Shown here: positions 34,180 to 42,336 of the stretch, one piece after another
Numbering within the stretch: position 1 is the first letter of the stretch
Layout: each line of letters starts with the position of its first letter
Source of the DNA: Streptomyces sp. 1222.5
GTDB taxonomy: Bacteria > Actinomycetota > Actinomycetes > Streptomycetales > Streptomycetaceae
Length of the DNA: 64,000 bases
Direction of reading: 5' to 3'
Assembly: GCF_900105245.1 (NCBI RefSeq)
Contig: NZ_FNSZ01000001.1
Coordinates: 4,641,001 to 4,705,000 of the forward strand
Translations under genes and position numbers: made by a program
The notes under the pieces: model-generated
The model's input: the letters and a program-made list of their open reading frames with translations, nothing else
What the model was told of the DNA's origin: nothing
The model's database searches: none

Positions 34180-36297
34180 ATGTCCGTGTCCAGTACTGAT
34201 CAGTTCGTCGTGTCCGAGAACGAGAACGAGCTCGTTGACGTGACGTCCGAGGTCACCGAGGCCCCCGAGGCCACTGACACCACCCCCCAGACCACCTTCG
34301 CCGACCTCGGCCTCCCCGAGGGCGTGGTGCGCAAGCTCGCGCAGAACGGCGTAACGACCCCCTTCCCGATCCAGGCCGCGACCATCCCGGACGCCCTGAC
34401 CGGCAAGGACATCCTCGGCCGGGGCCGCACCGGCTCCGGCAAGACCCTCTCCTTCGGTCTGCCGACCCTGGCCCTGCTGGCCGGCGGCCGTACCGAGAAG
34501 AAGCGGCCCCGCGCCGTCATCCTCACCCCCACCCGTGAGCTGGCCATGCAGGTCGCCGACGCTCTCCAGCCCTACGGCGACGTCCTCGGCCTGAAGATGA
34601 AGGTCGTCTGCGGCGGTACGTCCATGGGCAACCAGATCTACGCCCTGGAGCGCGGCGTCGACATCCTCGTCGCCACCCCGGGCCGCCTGCGCGACATCAT
34701 CAACCGCGGCGCCTGCTCCCTGGAGGACGTCCAGATCACCGTCCTCGACGAGGCCGACCAGATGTCCGACCTGGGCTTCCTGCCCGAGGTCACCGAGCTG
34801 CTCGACCAGGTCCCGGCCGGCGGCCAGCGAATGCTGTTCTCCGCGACCATGGAGAACGAGATCCAGACCCTCGTCGACCGCTACCTGAACAACCCCGTCT
34901 CCCACGAGGTGGACGCGGCCCAGGGCGCGGTGACGACCATGTCGCACCACATCCTCATCGTGAAGCCCAAGGACAAGGCGCCGGTCACGGCCGCGATCGC
35001 CTCCCGCAAGGGCCGCACGATCATCTTCGTCCGCACCCAGCTGGGCGCCGACCGCGTCGCCGAGCAGCTGCGCGAGTCCGGCGTAAAGGCCGACGCGCTG
35101 CACGGCGGCATGACCCAGGGCGCCCGTACCCGCACCCTGGCGGACTTCAAGGACGGTTACGTCAACGTCCTGGTCGCCACCGACGTCGCCGCCCGCGGTA
35201 TCCACGTCGACGGCATCGACCTGGTCCTGAACGTGGACCCGGCCGGTGACCACAAGGACTACCTGCACCGTGCGGGCCGTACCGCGCGCGCCGGCCGCAC
35301 CGGCACCGTGGTCTCCCTCTCGCTGCCGCACCAGCGGCGCCAGATCTTCCGCCTCATGGAGGACGCCGGCGTCGACGCGGGCCGCCACATCATCCAGGGC
35401 GGTGCCGCCTTCGAGCCGGAGGTCGCCGACATCACCGGCGCCCGCTCCATGACCGAGGTCCAGGCCGAGTCCGCCGGCAACGCCGCCCATCAGGCCGAGC
35501 GGGACGTCGCCCAGCTCACCAAGCAGCTGGAGCGCGCCCAGCGCCGTGCGACCGAACTGCGCGAGGAGGCCGACCGTCTGGTCGCCCGCGTGGCCCGCGA
35601 GCGCGGCGAGGACCCCGAGGCCGCGGTGGCCGAGGCCCAGGCGGCCGCGGCGGAGGCCGTGGTCGAGGCGGCCGCGGCCGTCGAGCAGGCGGCCGAGTGC
35701 GAGCAGCGTCCGGCGGCTTCGGCGCCGTACGAGCGCAAGGAGCGGCGTGGCTTCGAGCGCCGTGACGACCGTGGCGACCGTGGTGGCCGTGGCTTCGAGC
35801 GTCGTGACGACCGCGGTGACCGTGGTGGCCGTGGCTTCGAGCGTCGTGACGACCGCGGTGACCGTGGTGGCCGTTCCTTCGAGCGGCGTGACGACCGTCG
35901 TCCGTTCGACCGGGACCGCGACCGTGGCTTCGAGCGCCGTGACGACCGCGGTGACCGTGGTGGCCGTTCCTTCGAGCGCCGTGACGACCGCGGTGACCGC
36001 GGTGACCGCGGTGACCGTGGCGGCCGTGGCTTCGAGCGCCGCGAGGAGCGCCGTCCGTTCGAAGGCGACCGTGGCGGCCGTTCCTTCGAGCGCCGTGACG
36101 ACCGCGGCGGCTTCCGCCGGGACGAGCGCGGTGGGCACCGGGGCAGCGACCGTCCGTTCAACCGCGACCGCCGCGACGACCGCCCGGGCTTCCGCTCCGG
36201 TGGTCACGACCGCCCCTTCGGCCGTCGTGACGACCACCGCGGCACCGGCTCCTTCGGCCGCCGCGAGGACAAGCCGCGCTGGAAGCGCAACGGCTGA
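34180..36297 (+). CDS. DEAD-box ATP-dependent RNA helicase
   Basis: The 705-residue helicase has the full motif set: Q motif near FPIQAATIP, motif I RGRTGSGKT (81-89), PTREL (118-121), DEAD (190-193), SAT (221-223), and HRAGRTARAGRTG (363-375). Residues 436-508 form an Ala/Glu/Arg-rich probable coiled coil. Residues 521-690 consist of repeats of FERRDDRGDRGGR type, a disordered RNA-binding tail comparable with RGG boxes. It should unwind RNA duplexes, probably in ribosome assembly or cold adaptation and RNA decay. The ATG at 34180 is the first start with the expected acidic N-terminus. The leader is long and structured. Confidence 0.95.
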   Translation: MSVSSTDQFVVSENENELVDVTSEVTEAPEATDTTPQTTFADLGLPEGVVRKLAQNGVTTPFPIQAATIPDALTGKDILGRGRTGSGKTLSFGLPTLALLAGGRTEKKRPRAVILTPTRELAMQVADALQPYGDVLGLKMKVVCGGTSMGNQIYALERGVDILVATPGRLRDIINRGACSLEDVQITVLDEADQMSDLGFLPEVTELLDQVPAGGQRMLFSATMENEIQTLVDRYLNNPVSHEVDAAQGAVTTMSHHILIVKPKDKAPVTAAIASRKGRTIIFVRTQLGADRVAEQLRESGVKADALHGGMTQGARTRTLADFKDGYVNVLVATDVAARGIHVDGIDLVLNVDPAGDHKDYLHRAGRTARAGRTGTVVSLSLPHQRRQIFRLMEDAGVDAGRHIIQGGAAFEPEVADITGARSMTEVQAESAGNAAHQAERDVAQLTKQLERAQRRATELREEADRLVARVARERGEDPEAAVAEAQAAAAEAVVEAAAAVEQAAECEQRPAASAPYERKERRGFERRDDRGDRGGRGFERRDDRGDRGGRGFERRDDRGDRGGRSFERRDDRRPFDRDRDRGFERRDDRGDRGGRSFERRDDRGDRGDRGDRGGRGFERREERRPFEGDRGGRSFERRDDRGGFRRDERGGHRGSDRPFNRDRRDDRPGFRSGGHDRPFGRRDDHRGTGSFGRREDKPRWKRNG
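35740..36135 (+). repeat. Tandem repeats in the helicase tail
   Basis: A 42-bp unit coding for FERRDDRGDRGGR plus G or S is repeated about eight times. The first three units are nearly perfect; the later ones carry short insertions (RRPFDRDRD, GDRGDRG). Confidence 0.85.
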
Positions 36298-36313
36298 CGT
36301 TGAGTGAGCTCAG

Positions 36314-36351
36314 GGAAGGGCCCGTACGACTCCGGTCGTGCGGGCCCTTCC
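36314..36351 (+). terminator. Terminator of the helicase gene
   Basis: A 17-bp stem starting GGAAGGGCCCG, with one G-T pair and a 4-nt loop, lies 16 nt beyond the stop codon. Confidence 0.82.
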
Positions 36352-36464
36352 GCGTGTCCGGGCACCGGTCTCCGGCGGCCGGTGAGGCCGCACGGACCTC
36401 TTCGGGCCACACCGGTACCAGGCGTGGCGCATGTCACGCCCCTGGCGAGGGAATTGCTGGGGGC

Positions 36465-37970
36465 ATGACAGATGACGCGAGCGCGAGCGGGCCGTCGGAC
36501 GAGGAACGACTGGCCCAACTCGGCTACACCCAGGTCCTCGCCCGCCGGATGTCGGCGTTCTCGAACTACGCCGTCTCCTTCACGATCATCTCGGTGCTGT
36601 CCGGCTGCCTCACCCTGTACCTCTTCGGCATGATCACCGGCGGTCCGGCGGTGATCACCTGGGGCTGGGTCGCGGTCGGTCTGATGACCCTCTTCGTGGG
36701 TCTGTCGATGGCCGAGATCTGCTCCGCCTACCCGACCTCGGCCGGCCTGTACTTCTGGGCGCACCGCCTCGCGCCCCCGCGTTCGGCGGCGGCCTGGGCG
36801 TGGTTCACCGGCTGGTTCAACGTCCTGGGCCAGGTCGCGGTGACCGCGGGCATCGACTTCGGCGCGGCCTCCTTCCTTGGCGCCTACCTGAACCTCCAGT
36901 TCGACTTCGAGGTGACGCCCGGCCGCACGGTCCTGCTGTTCGCGGCGATCCTGGTGCTGCACGGCCTGCTGAACACCTTCGGCGTCCGCATCGTCGCCTT
37001 CCTGAACAGCGTGAGCGTGTGGTGGCACGTCCTCGGGGTCGCCGTCATCGTCGGCGCGCTGGCGTTCGTGCCCGACCACCACCAGTCGGCGTCGTTCGTC
37101 TTCACTCACTTCGTCAACGAGACCGGCTGGGGCAGCGGCCTCTACGTCGTCCTGCTCGGCCTGCTGATGGCCCAGTACACCTTCACCGGCTACGACGCCT
37201 CGGCCCACATGACGGAGGAGACCCACGACGCCTCCACGGCGGGGCCCAAGGGCATCGTCCGTTCCATCTGGACGTCCTGGATCGCGGGCTTCGTCCTGCT
37301 GCTGGGCTTCACCTTCGCGATCCAGTCCTACGACCGCGAGCTCGCCTCGCCCACCGGCGCACCGCCCGCCCAGATCCTGCTCGACGCCCTCGGCGCCACC
37401 ACCGGCAAGCTCCTGCTGCTGGTGGTGATCGGGGCCCAGCTCTTCTGCGGCATGGCCTCCGTCACCGCCAACAGCCGTATGATCTACGCCTTCTCCCGCG
37501 ACGGCGCGCTGCCCTTCTCGCACGTCTGGCACACCGTCAGCCCGCGCACCCGCACTCCCGTGGCAGCGGTCTGGCTGGCCGCGCTGGGCGCGCTCGCGCT
37601 GGGCCTGCCCTACCTCATCAACTCGACGGCCTACGCGGCGGTGACCTCGATCGCGGTCATCGGCCTCTACATCGCGTACGTCATCCCGACCTTCCTGCGG
37701 GTGCGCAAGGGCGACGCCTTCGAACGCGGGCCCTGGCACCTGGGCCGCTGGTCGAAGCCGATCGGTGTCGTCTCGGTCGTCTGGGTCGCCGCGATCACGA
37801 TCCTGTTCATGCTGCCCCAGGTCGCCCCGGTCACCGGGAAGACCTTCAACTACGCCCCGGTCGCCGTCCTCGTCGTCCTGGGCTTCGCCGCCACCTGGTG
37901 GCTGGCCTCGGCACGCCACTGGTTCCTCAACCGGACCCTGGCCCCCACCCTGGAGCCGGTCGAAAAGTGA
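36465..37970 (+). CDS. APC-family amino-acid permease
   Basis: The 501-residue transporter has 12 predicted membrane helices. The APC signature region reads LARRMSAFSNYAVSFTIISVLSG at the start and then EICSAYPTSAGLYFWAHRLAP. It most resembles the GABA/amino-acid permease (ACT) subgroup, including the loop TGYDASAHMTEETHDAS in the middle. It imports an amino acid or amine by cation symport or exchange; specificity cannot be told. The ATG at 36465 follows GGGGG closely; an upstream frame extension lacks support. No partner gene is adjacent. Confidence 0.9.
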   Translation: MTDDASASGPSDEERLAQLGYTQVLARRMSAFSNYAVSFTIISVLSGCLTLYLFGMITGGPAVITWGWVAVGLMTLFVGLSMAEICSAYPTSAGLYFWAHRLAPPRSAAAWAWFTGWFNVLGQVAVTAGIDFGAASFLGAYLNLQFDFEVTPGRTVLLFAAILVLHGLLNTFGVRIVAFLNSVSVWWHVLGVAVIVGALAFVPDHHQSASFVFTHFVNETGWGSGLYVVLLGLLMAQYTFTGYDASAHMTEETHDASTAGPKGIVRSIWTSWIAGFVLLLGFTFAIQSYDRELASPTGAPPAQILLDALGATTGKLLLLVVIGAQLFCGMASVTANSRMIYAFSRDGALPFSHVWHTVSPRTRTPVAAVWLAALGALALGLPYLINSTAYAAVTSIAVIGLYIAYVIPTFLRVRKGDAFERGPWHLGRWSKPIGVVSVVWVAAITILFMLPQVAPVTGKTFNYAPVAVLVVLGFAATWWLASARHWFLNRTLAPTLEPVEK

Positions 37971-38069
37971 CCAACCTGCCGCTCCGTCCCCGTCCGACGC
38001 GGCCGGGTCGCCGATACCCGATCGGAGACCCGGCCTCGTCCGGCTATGCTCGGACGAGCAACATCGCCG

Positions 38070-38142
38070 GGGCCCTTAGCTCAATTGGCAGAGCAGTGGA
38101 CTTTTAATCCATTGGTTGTGGGTTCGAGTCCCACAGGGCCTA
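38070..38142 (+). tRNA. tRNA-Lys (TTT)
   Basis: The acceptor is GGGCCCT/AGGGCCT, D-loop AATTGGCAG, anticodon loop CTTTTAA (TTT), T-loop TTCGAGT and discriminator A. A -10-like TATGCT lies at 38044-38049. Confidence 0.96.
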
Positions 38143-38182
38143 CGGTCCGCAGGCGGGCTTCATGCCCTCTGGCCTGCGACGC

Positions 38183-38216
38183 GGCGCCCGGTTCGGCTTC
38201 GGCCGGCCCGGGCGCC
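38183..38216 (+). terminator. Terminator after tRNA-Lys
   Basis: GGCGCCCGG pairs with CCGGGCGCC. Inside is a second stem CGGC-TTCG-GCCG with a UUCG tetraloop, and T-rich CGTCTTTT follows. Confidence 0.75.
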
Positions 38217-38267
38217 CCGTCTTTTCCCGAGGGGTGCCTCCCGGTACCGGGCGCGGGCGCGGCCGGG

Positions 38268-38852
38268 TCAGGGCGCCGTACTCCGGACGATCCGCTCGAC
38301 CGCCGCCGCCACCAGTTCCTCCCGCTCCGCCTCGGTGAGGACGTCGGGCAGGGTGAGCTGCTCGACGATCAGCCAGTTCAGGGCGAGATAGAGCAGTTTG
38401 ACGGCCATCGCGTCGCCGGGCAGGCCGGTGGCCTCGTGGTAGGCGACGTTGGCGTCGAGGTCCGCGCGGACGCGCTCGGTGAGGACCGCGCGCAGTTCCG
38501 GGCGGCGGGTGGCCTCCAGGCGGAGCTCCAGCAGCGCGAGGTAACCGGTGCGGAAGGAGGCGACACGGCCGACGAGTTCGCGCATCAACCGCGTGTACGT
38601 CTCCCGGTCGCGGCCGCCGTCGCGCTGGCGGGCGATGGTGGCCTCGTCGGGCTGGAGCCGCTCGTAGACGCGGGCGCCGGCCTGGGTGAGCAGGTCGTCG
38701 CGGCTGGAGAAGTAGTTGGACGCCGTACCGACGGGCACGGCGGCCGCGGCGTCCACCGCCCGGAAGGTCAGGCCCCGGGCGCCGTCCCGGGCCAGCACCT
38801 CGATCGCGGCGTCGACGAGCGCGGCGCGCCGCTGGTCGTTCCGTCTCACCAT
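38268..38852 (-). CDS. TetR-family transcriptional regulator
   Basis: The 194-residue regulator has an N-terminal TetR helix-turn-helix: ALVDAAIEVLARDGARGLTFRAVDAAAAVPVGTASNYFSSRDDLL. A helical ligand-binding domain follows, with the conserved GYLALLELRLEATRRPELR. The target and ligand are unknown. The ATG at 38852 has AGGGAG about 10 nt upstream. It lies 96 bp downstream of ribA on the same strand, so it may be read from the ribA transcript, or regulate itself from that spacer. Confidence 0.88.
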   Translation of the reverse strand: MVRRNDQRRAALVDAAIEVLARDGARGLTFRAVDAAAAVPVGTASNYFSSRDDLLTQAGARVYERLQPDEATIARQRDGGRDRETYTRLMRELVGRVASFRTGYLALLELRLEATRRPELRAVLTERVRADLDANVAYHEATGLPGDAMAVKLLYLALNWLIVEQLTLPDVLTEAEREELVAAAVERIVRSTAP

Positions 38853-38948
38853 GGCTCACGACTCCCTGTGCGGTACGCGCTTACACCACTGCGGGCAGAG
38901 TACTGCACCTGAAGTTGTCCATGGCGCCTGGCGCCCGTCCGGCTCGGC

Positions 38949-39596
38949 TCATCCCGCCGGGCTCAGCTCGTTCCGCTCCTGCAGCTCGGCCAGGGGCAGC
39001 GTGTGCTGGGTCTGCAGGACCTTGGCGCGGAGGTAGCGGACGTTGTGGGCGGTGGTGAAGACACCGGTCGGCACCCGGTCCCGGACGACGGCGCCGAGAG
39101 CACGCAACTGCCCGGCCTTGTCGGGGTTGTTGGACAGCAGATCCAGTTCCCCGATGCCGAGGGCGGCGAGCATCTGCGCGGCGGCCGTGTAGTCGCGGGC
39201 GTCCTCCGGGAGGCCGAGGGCGGCGTTCGCCTCGTAGGTGTCGAGGCCCTGGTCCTGGAGGGCGTAGGCGTCGAGCTTGTTGTACAGGCCGATGCCGCGC
39301 CCCTCCTGGCGGAGGTAGAGCAGTACGCCGCCGCGCACCGCGATGCGTTCGACGGCCTCGCGCAGCTGGGGGCCGCAGTCGCAGCGGGACGAACCGAAGA
39401 CGTCGCCGGTCAGGCACTCGGAGTGCAGGCGCACCAGCGGGACCGGGCCGGGGTCGCCGAGGACGACGGCGACGTGCTCCTGGCCGTCGGCGAGCCCGTG
39501 GAAGGTGACGAGCTCCGCGTCGGTGCTGTAGCCGTCGGGGAAGCGCAGCGGCACCCGGACGCGGGCGCGCGGGGTGGCGGCGGGGGTGTCGGGCAT
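38949..39596 (-). CDS. ribA: GTP cyclohydrolase II
   Basis: The 215-residue enzyme converts GTP to the pyrimidine precursor of riboflavin. The zinc-binding motif ECLTGDVFGSSRCDCG has all three cysteines. The catalytic Arg/Tyr region is YLRQEGRGIGLYNKLDAYALQD, and NNPDKAGQLRALG is conserved near the end. It is the stand-alone RibA form, not fused to RibB. The ATG at 39596 was chosen for GGAGG at 6 nt; an extended frame would cover the palindromic operator at 39619-39640. The reversed RibD-like gene nearby acts in the same pathway. Confidence 0.94.
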   Translation of the reverse strand: MPDTPAATPRARVRVPLRFPDGYSTDAELVTFHGLADGQEHVAVVLGDPGPVPLVRLHSECLTGDVFGSSRCDCGPQLREAVERIAVRGGVLLYLRQEGRGIGLYNKLDAYALQDQGLDTYEANAALGLPEDARDYTAAAQMLAALGIGELDLLSNNPDKAGQLRALGAVVRDRVPTGVFTTAHNVRYLRAKVLQTQHTLPLAELQERNELSPAG

Positions 39597-39618
39597 GGGG
39601 GCCTCCGGTGTCCTCCCA

Positions 39619-39640
39619 TCTGCTTCAGATTTGAAGCAGA
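39619..39640. promoter_or_regulatory. Perfect palindrome upstream of ribA, candidate MarR operator
   Basis: TCTGCTTCA and TGAAGCAGA are exact inverted repeats with the 4-nt centre GATT, 22 bp in all, 22 nt before the ribA start. A related sequence, TTCAAAGTTAAA, lies at 39667-39678. Confidence 0.6.
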
Positions 39641-39678
39641 CGTTCGGCCGGGACCCTACCGCATGCTTCAAAGTTAAA

Positions 39679-40239
39679 TCAACGACGTTCGGGGGAGCGG
39701 CCCGCCGGCGGCTCCGGCTGGGGCCCCGAGCAGGGCGAGGACCGCCGCCGCCACGGCACGTCCTCGGTGGTCGGCCGCTCGTCGTCCGCCCCCTGGAGCC
39801 CGCGCGCGATCCCGGTGCAGATCTCCTCCAGCTGCCCCACCTGCTCCGGCGTCAGTCGGTCGAAGAGGGTTGCGCGCACCGTGTCGACGTGCCCGGGTGC
39901 CGTACGCTCCAGCACGGCCGTCCCCGCGTCGGTCAGCACCGCGAGACTGCTGCGCTTGTCCCAGCGGCAGTCCTCCCGGCGCACCAGTCCGTCCCGCTCC
40001 AGCCGGGTCACCACGTACGTCAGCCTGCTGCGGGTGATCTTCAGCGTCTCGGCGAGGTCGGTCATGCGCAGCCGCCGCTCGGGCGCCTCGGAGAGGTTGG
40101 CCAGCACCGAGTAGAACAGGTGGGGCATGCCGCCCTCCTGCTGGAGCTGACGGTCGATCGCGTCCTCCAGGAGGCGGGAGGCGGCCATGTAGGCGCGCCA
40201 GGCGCGCTGCTCCTCGGGGGTGAGCCAGCGGGTCGTCAT
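39679..40239 (-). CDS. MarR-family transcriptional regulator
   Basis: The 186-residue protein has the MarR winged helix: LFYSVLANLSEAPERRLRMTDLAETLKITRSRLTYVVTRLERDGLVRREDCRWDKRSSLAVLTDAG. A helical dimerisation part and a Pro/Arg-rich tail follow. It was started at ATG 40239; the longer frame runs through the operator region. It lies between ribA (same strand, 82 bp) and the RibD-like gene (divergent, 77 bp). Related TTCAAAGTT elements flank it on both sides, so it probably controls itself and both riboflavin-type genes. Confidence 0.92.
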   Translation of the reverse strand: MTTRWLTPEEQRAWRAYMAASRLLEDAIDRQLQQEGGMPHLFYSVLANLSEAPERRLRMTDLAETLKITRSRLTYVVTRLERDGLVRREDCRWDKRSSLAVLTDAGTAVLERTAPGHVDTVRATLFDRLTPEQVGQLEEICTGIARGLQGADDERPTTEDVPWRRRSSPCSGPQPEPPAGRSPERR

Positions 40240-40256
40240 GCTGCCAGTGTAAGTTT

Positions 40257-40272
40257 GTTTCAAAGTTGAACC
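40257..40272. promoter_or_regulatory. Candidate MarR operator between marR and the RibD-like gene
   Basis: GTTTCAAAGTTGAACC contains TTCAA-AG-TTGAA, an inverted repeat matching the TTCAAAGTTAAA element on the other side of the marR gene. It lies 18 nt before the marR start and about 45 nt before the RibD-like gene. Confidence 0.5.
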
Positions 40273-40316
40273 AAGATCCGGTGAGGTGCGCCGGGTCACC
40301 GTGAGGGAGTGCGCCG

Positions 40317-41450
40317 ATGCCCCTGCCGTACGTGCTGCTGTCCGCCGCCGTCTCCCTCGACGGCTACCTGGACGACACCGGCCCCGAGCGGCTGCTGCTC
40401 TCCAGCCCGGCCGACTTCGACCGGGTCGACGCGGTGCGGGCCTCCGTCGACGCCATCTTGATCGGCGCCGGCACCATCCGCGCCGACAACCCGCGGCTGC
40501 TGGTCAACTCCGCCGACCGGCGCGCCGCCCGGGTGGCGTCCGGCCGGCCCGCGTACCCCCTGAAGGTGACCGTCACCGCCACCGGCGAACTCGACCCCGA
40601 CGCCCACTTCTGGCACACCGGCGGCGAGAAGCTGGTCTGCACGACCGACAAGGGCGCGGAGGTGGCCTCCCGCCTCCTCGGGGACACCGCGGACGTCGTC
40701 GCGCTCGGCGCCGACCTCGACTGGCGGGCCCTGCTGGAGCACCTGCACGACGTGCGCGGGGTCGAACGCCTCATGGTCGAGGGCGGCGGCCGGGTGCACA
40801 CCCAGCTGCTGACGCAGGGCCTCGCCGACGAACTCCAACTGGTCCTCGCCCCGCTCCTGGTCGGCGACCCGGCGGCCCCGCGGCTGTTCGGCCCCGGGGA
40901 GTACCAGGGCGGACGGCTGCGCCTGGTCGAGACCCGCCGGATCGAGGACGTCGTCCTCATGCGGTACGAGCCCACCGCCCCCGGCACCGGCCCGCTCCCC
41001 ACCGCCGCCGACCGCCGCTGGCTGCGCACCGCCTGTGAGCTCGCCGCCCAGTGCCCGCCCTCGGAGACGGCGTTCAGCGTCGGCGCGGTCGTGGTCGGCG
41101 CCGACGGCACCGAGCTCGCCCGCGGCCACTCCCGGGAGGGCGGCGACCCCGTGGTCCACGCGGAGGAGGCCGCCCTGGCCAAGCTCGACCCGGCCGACCC
41201 GGGGCTGTCCGGCGCCACCGTCTACAGCAGCCTGGAACCCTGCGCCCGCCGCGCCTCCCGGCCCGCCCCCTGTGCCGAACTGATCCTGCGGTCCGGTGCG
41301 CGCCGGGTGGTCACCGCTTGGCGGGAGCCGGACACCTTCGTGGCCGCGGCCGACGGCACGGGCGTCCTGCGCGACGGCGGAGCCGAGGTCGTCGTGCTCC
41401 CGGAGTTCGAGGCGCTCGCCAAGGCCCCGAACTCCCACCTGACGGCCTGA
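40317..41450 (+). CDS. RibD-like reductase-deaminase fusion with reversed domain order
   Basis: The 377-residue protein has an N-terminal RibD C-terminal-type (dihydrofolate-reductase-like) reductase domain. It is recognised by LLSAAVSLDGYLDD, AILIGAGTIRADNPRLLVN and VERLMVEGGGRVHTQLL. A cytidine/deoxycytidylate deaminase domain (about 235-370) follows, with zinc motifs HAEEAAL and SLEPC followed by PAPCAELI. Canonical RibD has the deaminase first, so the order is swapped. It should perform the second and third steps of riboflavin pyrimidine processing, or a related reaction on another pterin or pyrimidine. GAGGGAG is 7 nt before the ATG at 40317. Nearness to ribA and a shared operator type support a flavin role. 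Confidence 0.85.
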   Translation: MPLPYVLLSAAVSLDGYLDDTGPERLLLSSPADFDRVDAVRASVDAILIGAGTIRADNPRLLVNSADRRAARVASGRPAYPLKVTVTATGELDPDAHFWHTGGEKLVCTTDKGAEVASRLLGDTADVVALGADLDWRALLEHLHDVRGVERLMVEGGGRVHTQLLTQGLADELQLVLAPLLVGDPAAPRLFGPGEYQGGRLRLVETRRIEDVVLMRYEPTAPGTGPLPTAADRRWLRTACELAAQCPPSETAFSVGAVVVGADGTELARGHSREGGDPVVHAEEAALAKLDPADPGLSGATVYSSLEPCARRASRPAPCAELILRSGARRVVTAWREPDTFVAAADGTGVLRDGGAEVVVLPEFEALAKAPNSHLTA

Positions 41451-41496
41451 CCGGCCCTGCCCCGCGGCGCGCCGGAAAGGGGCCCCGGGAAACCGA

Positions 41497-41527
41497 TTGG
41501 CTCCTGGTCCCGTGCATGACGTATGCT
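41497..41527 (+). promoter_or_regulatory. Likely promoter of initiator tRNA
   Basis: TTGGCT (41497-41502) and TATGCT (41522-41527) are separated by 19 nt. They lie 13 nt before the mature tRNA 5' end. Confidence 0.4.
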
Positions 41528-41540
41528 GAAGACACAACGA

Positions 41541-41614
41541 CGCGGGGTGGAGCAGCTCGGTAGCTCGCTGGGCTCATAACCCAGAGGTCGCAGGTTCAAA
41601 TCCTGTCCCCGCTA
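41541..41614 (+). tRNA. Initiator tRNA-fMet (CAT)
   Basis: The anticodon arm CTGGG-CTCATAA-CCCAG has the three G-C pairs of initiators. The first acceptor position is unpaired (C1 opposite T72), the second hallmark. The T-loop is TTCAAAT. CCA is not encoded. Confidence 0.95.
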
Positions 41615-41621
41615 CTGAAGG

Positions 41622-41660
41622 CTCAGGGCCGGGATCCAGTTCATGGATCCCGGCCCTGAG
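41622..41660 (+). terminator. Terminator after tRNA-fMet
   Basis: A perfect 17-bp stem (CTCAGGGCCGGGATCCA on the left arm) has a 5-nt loop and is followed by TGTTT. Confidence 0.88.
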
Positions 41661-42167
41661 TGTTTCCCGGCCCCGGCCGACCCACCTCGGGCCTCGCCCA
41701 GTGACACGCGTCACACCACGCCACCCGTCCGGGCCACACCGCCCGCCCTCCTGCGTACCACCGTCCTGACCGGTCTCGCGGCGCTCGCCGCCGTCCCCGC
41801 CGTGCCGCCGGAGGCAATCCGCTGAACTCCCGCACGGCGAAGACGTCGTACTCATCGTCGATCGCGGGCACCCGGAGCCGCTGCCGCTGCGCACCGACGA
41901 ACGCAGGCTCACCGGGCGGACCTTGCGACTCTTCACCGACAGTGACCGGGTGAGTGCCGAGCGCATGACATCTGAGTCACCATCAAAACTTCTGTGACTC
42001 CTGAATCGCGGCCAACTCGCCCGGTTTGCAGGGATGGCAGCGGTTAAGTCCGAGGCGGAAAACGTTAATGATCAAGCCGAACGGCTTGGAAAGTGCCCCG
42101 CGGGTCTATTAACGTTCGATAACGCAGCGCGGTCGTCCCAGCCGTCACCCGCGACGGCTCCGTGCGC
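41661..42167. other. Mostly non-coding stretch after tRNA-fMet
   Basis: About 500 bp hold no intact gene. The first 160 bp give only a short low-complexity frame; the middle carries the possible gene remnant described separately. From 42030 the sequence becomes AT-richer. A 9-bp inverted repeat, AACGTTAAT at 42061-42069 and ATTAACGTT at 42108-42116, probably marks the promoter/operator zone of the riboswitch-controlled gene. Confidence 0.5.
41824..41997 (+). pseudogene. Possible 3' remnant of a gene
   Basis: A frame without stops to TGA 41995 reads ELPHGEDVVLIVDRGHPEPL and onward for about 57 residues. Codons are GC-rich at the third position in the first two thirds. There is no start codon at its beginning, and upstream the coding-like frame shifts (a different frame ends at TGA 41823-41825). 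It looks like a frameshifted or truncated leftover next to a tRNA gene. I cannot name the family. Confidence 0.3.
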
Positions 42168-42315
42168 ACGCGCCGAATCCCGTAAGGGAACCGGGGAACC
42201 ACCACCCTGGGGTGAATCACGCGGCTACTGATGTGAACTCCTCGAGTCCACGCCAGGTATACGCGCGTAGGAGACCTTCCTGCTCCGAACCCGTCAGCTA
42301 ACCCGGTAGGCGGAG
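42168..42315 (+). ncRNA. ydaO/yuaA (cyclic di-AMP) riboswitch
   Basis: The conserved core of the ydaO motif is present in order: CGCCGAATCC, then GGGAACCGGGGAACCA, then CTGGGGTGAATC, then CCGAACCCGTCAGCTAACC and GGTAGGCGG. CGCC (42171) can pair with GGCG (42309) as the closing P1 stem. In actinobacteria this element switches off cell-wall hydrolase genes when c-di-AMP is high, and it sits here 22 nt before an M23 peptidase gene. Confidence 0.92.
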
Positions 42316-42336
42316 GAAGGAAAGGAGTGCGCCCGC

